Below, in pieces: positions 15,047 through 19,774 of a stretch of 19,774 nt of DNA. The notes beneath the pieces were generated by a model. That model worked only from the letters and a program-made list of their open reading frames with translations. It had not been told where the DNA came from and did not search any database. The stretch comes from Clostridiales bacterium (lineage in GTDB: Bacteria > Bacillota > Clostridia > Lachnospirales > CAG-274), in NCBI GenBank assembly GCA_021202835.1, contig JAJQCI010000131.1, positions 1 through 19,774 on the forward strand, in the 5' to 3' direction. Both the position numbers and the translations under genes were made by a program. Position 1 is the stretch's first letter. Each line of letters begins with the position of its first letter.

Positions 15047-15818
15047 TGCAAATATACTTAAAACCGAAAACCTTACAATTCGCTTCGGCGGCTTAACGGC
15101 TGTTGAAAATTTAAATGTAGATGTAAACAAGGGCGAAATAGTGGCCATAATAGGCCCCAACGGCGCCGGAAAAACAACGGCATTCAATATGATAACAGGT
15201 GTTTACCGCCCTACAGAGGGTGACGTTCTTTTCGAAGGAAACAAAATAAACGGAAAGCGCCCGGACCAAATAGCCCATTTGGGAATCGCCAGAACCTTTC
15301 AGAATATAAGACTTTTTAAAGAGCTTACTGTTTTGGAAAACGTACTTATTGCAAATCACTTAAGAGTTAAGTCAAACATAATTTCATCTGTCATAAGAAT
15401 GCCCGGGGCAAGACGGGAGGAAAAACAGATGCTTGAAAATTCTCTGGAGCTTTTGAAAGAGGTAGGGCTTGCTGAGCTTAAGGATGAAAAGGCTCAAAAC
15501 CTGCCCTACGGCTTACAGAGAAGGCTTGAAATAGCGAGAGCTTTGGCCACAAAGCCCACTCTTCTCCTGCTTGACGAGCCTGCCGCAGGTATGAACCCCA
15601 AAGAAACGGAAGAGCTTTCGGAGTTTATAACGGAAATAAGAGAAAAATTCGATATATCGATATTGCTTATAGAACACCATATGCAGCTTGTAATGGATAT
15701 TTCCGACAGAATTTATGTTCTTGAATACGGCAAGACAATAGCTAAAGGCATACCGGAGGACGTTCAGTCCGATCCTAAGGTTATTAAAGCATATCTTGGA
15801 GAGGAGGATGAAGGCTGA
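15039..15818 (+). CDS. livG: branched-chain amino acid ABC transporter ATPase LivG
   Basis: This 259-residue protein is an ATP-binding subunit of the liv transporter. It has Walker A GPNGAGKT (about 39-46), the Q-loop in GIARTFQNIRLF, a signature LPYGLQRRLEIARAL (which departs from LSGGQ, as is common in LivG), Walker B LLLLDEPAAGMNP, and a switch histidine in LLIEHHM. The C-terminal extension with YGK...AKGIPEDV is typical of the LivG group. GGGAGGGG precedes the start inside livM. Its stop codon overlaps the livF ATG by one base (TGATG). Confidence 0.95.
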   Translation: MADANILKTENLTIRFGGLTAVENLNVDVNKGEIVAIIGPNGAGKTTAFNMITGVYRPTEGDVLFEGNKINGKRPDQIAHLGIARTFQNIRLFKELTVLENVLIANHLRVKSNIISSVIRMPGARREEKQMLENSLELLKEVGLAELKDEKAQNLPYGLQRRLEIARALATKPTLLLLDEPAAGMNPKETEELSEFITEIREKFDISILLIEHHMQLVMDISDRIYVLEYGKTIAKGIPEDVQSDPKVIKAYLGEEDEG

Positions 15819-16531
15819 TGCTTGAAATCAAAAATCTGTATGTTAATTACGGCGGAATAAAGGCCCTCAAGGGCATAAATATGGAAATTCCCGACGGAAA
15901 AATAATTACTCTCGTAGGGGCAAACGGCGCCGGAAAGAGTACAACACTTAAATCAATAATGCATCTCGTAAACTCCGCTTCGGGAGAAATTATATATAAC
16001 GGTGAAAACATAACAAAGCTTTCCACACAGGCCATAACCCAAAAGGGAATCGTTCTCGTTCCCGAAGGGCGTCACGTTTTTGCGGAGCTTACCGTAAGCG
16101 AAAACCTTAAAATAGGGGCTTATTTAAGAAACGACAAGGAAGGCATAAAAAGCGACATTAAAATGTGTCAGGAGCTTTTCCCCATATTAAAGGAAAGAAA
16201 GAATCAGCTGGCAGGAACTCTCTCCGGCGGCGAACAGCAGATGCTGGCTTTCGCCAGAGGGCTTATGACAAGGCCTAAGGTCCTTATGATGGACGAGCCT
16301 TCTCTGGGCCTTGCGCCCCTTGTTATAAAGGATATTTTTAATAAGGTTCAGGAAATAAACAGAGAACAGAAAATGACGATTCTTTTAATCGAGCAGAACG
16401 CAAACGCAGCCCTTAAGATTGCCGACTACGGCTATGTAATGGAAGTAGGCACAATAGGCCTTGAGGGAACAGGCGACGAGCTTCTTGCAAACCAAAGAGT
16501 AAAGGACCTTTACCTCGGTAAAAGTTCATAA
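15818..16531 (+). CDS. livF: branched-chain amino acid ABC transporter ATPase LivF
   Basis: This 237-residue protein is the second ATPase of the liv transporter and would pair with LivG on the LivH/LivM permease. It shows Walker A GANGAGKST (34-42), the family segment GIVLVPEGRHVF, signature LSGGEQQMLAFARGLM, Walker B VLMMDEPSLGLAP, and the switch region ILLIEQNANAA, where the usual His is replaced by Gln, as is normal for LivF. Length is normal. It starts within the livG stop and closes the operon 25 nt before a strong terminator. Confidence 0.95.
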   Translation: MLEIKNLYVNYGGIKALKGINMEIPDGKIITLVGANGAGKSTTLKSIMHLVNSASGEIIYNGENITKLSTQAITQKGIVLVPEGRHVFAELTVSENLKIGAYLRNDKEGIKSDIKMCQELFPILKERKNQLAGTLSGGEQQMLAFARGLMTRPKVLMMDEPSLGLAPLVIKDIFNKVQEINREQKMTILLIEQNANAALKIADYGYVMEVGTIGLEGTGDELLANQRVKDLYLGKSS

Positions 16532-16556
16532 AACACGGCGTAAAAGCCGCAGAAAA

Positions 16557-16594
16557 GGGCGCTTCCGTGCTTCCGGCGGAGGTGCTCTTTTTTT
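16557..16594 (+). terminator. intrinsic terminator of the liv operon
   Basis: GGGCGCTTCCG (16557-16567) pairs with CGGAGGTGCTC (16577-16587) over 11 positions, three of them G-U, around a 9-nt loop. Seven T residues follow (16588-16594). A small CGGC/GCCG hairpin (16536-16549) lies between the livF stop and this structure. Confidence 0.88.
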
Positions 16595-16682
16595 GCGCAG
16601 CAGGGCATTGCCGGATTTTTTCGATTTTACATAAATTTAATATATGTTTTACAGTTGTCGGATAGATAAGAAATGTTTCTCC

Positions 16683-16691
16683 TGTTATACT
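16683..16691 (+). promoter_or_regulatory. extended -10 promoter candidate of the Na/Pi cotransporter operon
   Basis: TGT directly followed by TATACT gives an extended -10 about 40 nt upstream of the gene; no matching -35 lies at 16-18 bp upstream, although TTGTCG is present further away (16655-16660). Position just after the liv terminator supports a separate transcription unit. I could not recognise a Pho box. Confidence 0.45.
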
Positions 16692-16730
16692 TGAGGAAAA
16701 TACAAATTTTTTAAAATATTTAAGGAGAAG

Positions 16731-18473
16731 ATGAAAATTATGAACGAAAAACTGCAAATCATATTCGGACTAATCGGCGGTTTGGCTATGTTCCTTTTCG
16801 GAATGAACTCTATGAGCGCCGCTCTTCAGAAGGCAGCCGGAGAAAAGATGAAAAGCATTTTGAACTTTTTGACCAAAAATCCGGTTATGGGCGCTGTAGC
16901 CGGCATGATCGTTACGGCTGTGCTTCAAAGCAGCTCCGCTACAACGGTTATGGCCATCGGCTTTGTCAGCGCCGGCCTTATGAGCCTTCCTCAGGCGATT
17001 TCCGTTATTTTCGGCGCAAACATAGGAACCACAATGACAGCCCAGCTTTTGGCTTTTAAACTCAGCAACTATATCTACCCCATAATTTTTGCTGGTTTTA
17101 TTATTAATTTTGTATGCAAAAGAGAAAAGCTTAAGAACATAGGTATGGTTATATTCTCATTCGGCCTTCTTTTCGAGGGTATAGAAATTATGGGCGGAGT
17201 AATGAAACCTTTGGCAAGCAGCCCCTTCTTTGTTGATTTAATGGGCAAGGTTTCGGGGATGCCTGTTTTGGGCGTGCTTTTGGGTATGGTTATGACACTT
17301 GTTGTTCAAAGCAGCTCAGCCACAATAGCCGTTCTTCAGAACTTCGCTTCACAGCCGGCTGCAGACGGTATATCCAGTGTTATAGGCCTTACCGGAGCAA
17401 TTCCCATTCTTTTGGGTGACAACATAGGAACAACGATTACAGCCCTTCTGGCTTGTATAGGTCAAAGCAAAAACGCAAAGAGAACAGCTCTTGCCCACAG
17501 TATTTTTAATATTTCGGGAAGTATTGTTTTCCTGTTTTTAATACCCGTTCTTGCAAGATTTGTCACTATGATATCTCCTTCGGGAAATGAAATAGACGTT
17601 ATTTCGAGACAGATTGCAAATGCCCATACAACCTTTAATATAGTATGTACCCTTGTGTGGCTGCCCCTTCTGCCTGTTATGGTGAAGATAGTTACATTTA
17701 TAGTAAGAGGCAAGGATGTTTCGGAAAGCGAAGGCATAAAGACACGCTATATAGACGAAAAGCTTATTCACCAGCCCACAGCGGCTATGTATATGATTTC
17801 TCTTGAAATCAGCCGCCTTTCAGACTATACAACGGCAATGATAAACTCTCTTCGTTCTTACATAACAGACAAAACAACATCGGCTGCAAATGAATTTGCA
17901 GACCTTGTTGTTATAATAAAATCTCTTTGCACAAGTATAACAAACTATACCACAAAGCTTATTTCAGAGGGCGGCCTCACAATATCTCAGGCAGACCAGA
18001 CAGCAGGTCTTCTCTTTGTAACAAACCACATAGAAAGAATAGCCGACAGAAGCAGTGAAATGGAAAAAATATACAGAAATAATGCGGCAGTGGGCAAAAG
18101 CTTTTCCGAAGAGGCTGTAGAAGGCCTTAAGGAAAACGTTGACCTTATAGGCCACATATTCTATAAGTCTATTGAAGCTCTTAAAAACGGAGGCCCCAAT
18201 ACGGCGGAAGTAATAAACTCGGCAAAGGAGGAGCTGAGAAAGGAACAGAGAATTTTAAACAAGGCTCATATTTTGAGAGTAAAAGACGGCAGGTGCAGCC
18301 CGGCCTCCACAAGCGACTACGCCGCAATTCTCTACGAACTTGAAAGAGCCGCCGACGACTGTGTAAGTATTGCCGAAGAAGCTTTGGAAACCGTTTCCTT
18401 TGCGGAGCTTCAAAGCATAGCAAACGGTTCCGAACCGGTCAAGGAGGAAAACAATGATGATAAAAGCGAATAA
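16731..18473 (+). CDS. Na+/phosphate cotransporter (NptA/YjbB type) with C-terminal PhoU-like domain
   Basis: This 580-residue membrane protein belongs to the Na/Pi-cotransporter II family (NptA, YjbB, SLC34-like). It shows the two inverted repeats of the family: QSSSAT at 66-71 and again at 193-198, each followed by an NIGTT motif (GANIGTT 95-101, GDNIGTT 229-235). About eight to ten hydrophobic segments fill residues 1-330. The cytoplasmic C-terminus (about 345-565) is helical and PhoU-like. The start may be 16731, with TAAGGAG only 3-4 nt upstream, or the in-frame ATG at 16740. Direction of transport (import or export) cannot be decided: YjbB of E. coli exports phosphate. The last 20 bases overlap a phosphate-binding lipoprotein gene, so the two are probably coupled. 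Confidence 0.9.
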   Translation: MKIMNEKLQIIFGLIGGLAMFLFGMNSMSAALQKAAGEKMKSILNFLTKNPVMGAVAGMIVTAVLQSSSATTVMAIGFVSAGLMSLPQAISVIFGANIGTTMTAQLLAFKLSNYIYPIIFAGFIINFVCKREKLKNIGMVIFSFGLLFEGIEIMGGVMKPLASSPFFVDLMGKVSGMPVLGVLLGMVMTLVVQSSSATIAVLQNFASQPAADGISSVIGLTGAIPILLGDNIGTTITALLACIGQSKNAKRTALAHSIFNISGSIVFLFLIPVLARFVTMISPSGNEIDVISRQIANAHTTFNIVCTLVWLPLLPVMVKIVTFIVRGKDVSESEGIKTRYIDEKLIHQPTAAMYMISLEISRLSDYTTAMINSLRSYITDKTTSAANEFADLVVIIKSLCTSITNYTTKLISEGGLTISQADQTAGLLFVTNHIERIADRSSEMEKIYRNNAAVGKSFSEEAVEGLKENVDLIGHIFYKSIEALKNGGPNTAEVINSAKEELRKEQRILNKAHILRVKDGRCSPASTSDYAAILYELERAADDCVSIAEEALETVSFAELQSIANGSEPVKEENNDDKSE

Positions 18474-19293
18474 AATTTTAGCCGTCATTTTGGCCGGCCT
18501 CCTCTGGGCAGGCTGCTCTTCGGCAGGAGAAGCCCCGGATGTATCGGGTTTAGGTGAAATCAGAGCCGTTTCGAGAGAAGAGGGCTCGGGAACAAGGGCG
18601 GAATTCGAAAGCCTTACAGGGGCAGACGGAAAAGGCACTGACGTAATAGCCTTATCAGCCGATGAGGTAATAAGCCTTACAGCGGAAAGCAAAAACGCAG
18701 TAGGTTATTTGGCTTACAGCTCGCTGGATGAATCTAAAGGAGCAAAAGCAGTGGCAATAGACGGAGTTTTGCCCGACAGAGACAGCATAGAAGAAGACAG
18801 CTATCCTCTCTGCCGAAGCTATTATATAGCCTACAGCGGTGAATTAAACGATGTTGAAACGGATTTTATGAACTATGTTCTTACGGCAGGTCAGGCCGTA
18901 ATAGAAGAATATGCCCTTCCCGTAAATAAAAGTGCAACATTTTTGTCTGATAAATCTTCGGGAACGATAAAGGCGGCAGGCTCCTCATCGGTGGCTCCCA
19001 TAATAACCGTGCTTGCGGAAAGCTATAAGGAATATAACCCCAATGCCGAAATAACGGTAGAGGTAACGGACTCAACACAGGGCTTAACCGCCGCTATGAG
19101 GGGAGAATGTGACCTTGCCCTTTCCTCCAGAGCCTTGAAGGACTATGAAGAAGAGCTTCTCACCAAAAAAGCCATAGCAAGAGATGCCATAGCAGTAACG
19201 GTTAACGCTGAAAACCCGGTAACAAGCCTTACAACGGCTCAGCTTAAGAAAATATACAGCGGCGAGGCGGAAAGCTGGCAGGATTTATTCTGA
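18454..19293 (+). CDS. PstS-like phosphate-binding lipoprotein with circularly permuted lobes
   Basis: This 279-residue protein has a lipoprotein signal (LLWAGC, lipidated C21; Trp at -3 is unusual) and a periplasmic-binding-protein fold of the PstS family in reversed order. Residues 34-160 are the normally C-terminal part: SREEGSGTR (40-48, with phosphate-contacting R41, S45, G46, T47), then NAVGYLAYSSL and YPLCRSYYIAYSGE. Residues 170-279 are the normally N-terminal part: AAGSSSVAPI (174-183), DSTQG (206-210), ALSSRALK, and TTAQLKKIYSGEAESWQDL at the very end. Each lobe occurs once, so it is permuted, not truncated. The serine of SSR stands where E. coli PstS has the Asp that favours phosphate over sulfate, so the ligand should be tested. 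AAGGAGG at 18441-18447 supports the start inside the transporter gene. No pstC, pstA or pstB follows. Confidence 0.85.
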   Translation: MMIKANKILAVILAGLLWAGCSSAGEAPDVSGLGEIRAVSREEGSGTRAEFESLTGADGKGTDVIALSADEVISLTAESKNAVGYLAYSSLDESKGAKAVAIDGVLPDRDSIEEDSYPLCRSYYIAYSGELNDVETDFMNYVLTAGQAVIEEYALPVNKSATFLSDKSSGTIKAAGSSSVAPIITVLAESYKEYNPNAEITVEVTDSTQGLTAAMRGECDLALSSRALKDYEEELLTKKAIARDAIAVTVNAENPVTSLTTAQLKKIYSGEAESWQDLF

Positions 19294-19333
19294 AAACAGG
19301 CTGTACATCATTGAAAAAAGTATTTATTATAAA

Positions 19334-19375
19334 GATAACCGTCAGGAACCGGATGCCCGGACGGTTGTCTTTTTT
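19334..19375 (+). terminator. intrinsic terminator after the phosphate-binding lipoprotein gene
   Basis: GATAACCGTC (19334-19343) pairs with GACGGTTGTC (19360-19369), ten pairs with one G-U, followed by six T residues (19370-19375). It lies 40 nt after the stop codon. Confidence 0.85.
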
Positions 19376-19427
19376 GTTATAATAAAAGACTTTCTTCAGG
19401 CGGTTAACCTTAATTTAAAAATAATTG

Positions 19428-19456
19428 TTGAAATATAACCCGAACTCTGGTATTAT
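19428..19456 (+). promoter_or_regulatory. SigA-type promoter of proB
   Basis: TTGAAA (19428-19433) and TATTAT (19451-19456) are separated by 17 bp, with TGG directly before the -10 (extended -10). It is 38 nt upstream of the proB start and follows the preceding terminator. Confidence 0.75.
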
Positions 19457-19494
19457 TAAATAGACTTACAAATTATAAAACCGAGGACATATAA

Positions 19495-19774
19495 ATGACA
19501 AGAGAAGACTTAAAAAACAGAAAAAGAATTATTGTAAAAATAGGAACAACCTCCCTTACATATCCCAACGGAAACATAAACTTTCGCAGGTTTGACAGGC
19601 TGGCGGCGGTTCTTACCGACATACAAAACAGCGGCAGAGACATTATTCTTGTTTCATCCGGTGCTATTGCCGTAGGCGCAAAAAGGCTGGGCTTAAGAGA
19701 ACGCCCCCGAGATATAGTGGGAAAACCGGCCTATTCGGCTGTAGGCCAGGCTATACTAATGCAGTATTATGAAA
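19495..19774 (+). CDS. proB: glutamate 5-kinase (ProB), 5' part, cut by the window end
   Basis: ProB phosphorylates L-glutamate to glutamyl 5-phosphate, the first step of proline synthesis. The 93 complete codons visible are the N-terminal third of the amino-acid-kinase fold: IIVKIGTTSLT near the start (the phosphate-binding KxGT loop), SSGAIAVGAKRLGL, and the KPAYSAVGQAILMQYYE segment at the window edge. The start is ATG 19495 with GAGGA at 19483-19487. The gene has its own promoter and the reading frame is intact to the edge; proA would be expected downstream but is outside the window. Confidence 0.93.
   Translation, partial: MTREDLKNRKRIIVKIGTTSLTYPNGNINFRRFDRLAAVLTDIQNSGRDIILVSSGAIAVGAKRLGLRERPRDIVGKPAYSAVGQAILMQYYE

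Noticed and set aside
19250..19333. frameshift or truncation of the PstS-like gene, with the missing part downstream
   Set aside because: No PstS-like coding sequence follows in any frame; a terminator comes soon after, and both lobes are already present once upstream.
1..19774. mobile elements, CRISPR arrays, tRNA or rRNA genes
   Set aside because: No repeat-spacer pattern, transposase or integrase reading frame, terminal inverted repeats or recognisable tRNA/rRNA sequence was seen on either strand.

Overview
The window looks like chromosomal DNA of an anaerobic, spore-forming Firmicute of class Clostridia, possibly in or near the Lachnospirales. The reasons are the gene families (SpoVB, a clostridial-type YerC/PcrA pair, RelQ-type alarmone synthetase), the strong AAGGAGG ribosome binding sites, the heavy use of AGA/AGG (Arg) and ATA (Ile) codons, and the moderate, sub-50% G+C. 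The genus cannot be fixed from this sequence. I see no insertion sequence, phage gene, CRISPR array, rRNA or tRNA.

Layout. Positions 122-3183 (+) hold a compact 7-deazaguanine (queuosine precursor) operon: queD, queE, folE, queC, followed by a PHP-family metal hydrolase coupled to queC. Together these make preQ0 from GTP; queF and later queuosine genes are absent here. Positions 3248-5771 (+) hold a TrpR-like repressor (YerC family) overlapping the helicase gene pcrA, with a perfect 11-bp inverted repeat at the yerC start region. Positions 5857-10035 (-) run leftwards: spoVB, then a response regulator, a histidine kinase and a small alarmone synthetase in one cluster. Positions 10293-11497 (+) are the rpsF-ssb-rpsR operon with a promoter, a candidate S6:S18 autoregulatory leader and a terminator. 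Positions 11578-16594 (+) are a complete branched-chain amino acid ABC transporter, livK-livH-livM-livG-livF, with a clear promoter and terminator and a highly structured 189-nt gap between livK and livH. Positions 16683-19375 (+) hold an NptA-type Na+/phosphate cotransporter with a C-terminal PhoU-like domain, overlapped by a PstS-like lipoprotein whose two lobes are in circularly permuted order. At the right edge (19495 on) is the first third of proB, with its own promoter.

Most of the window is ordinary housekeeping. The best candidates for something less described are the coupled pair of a secondary phosphate transporter with a permuted phosphate-binding lipoprotein (no pstCAB beside it), the folded RNA between livK and livH, the yerC inverted repeat, and the PHP protein tied to queC.
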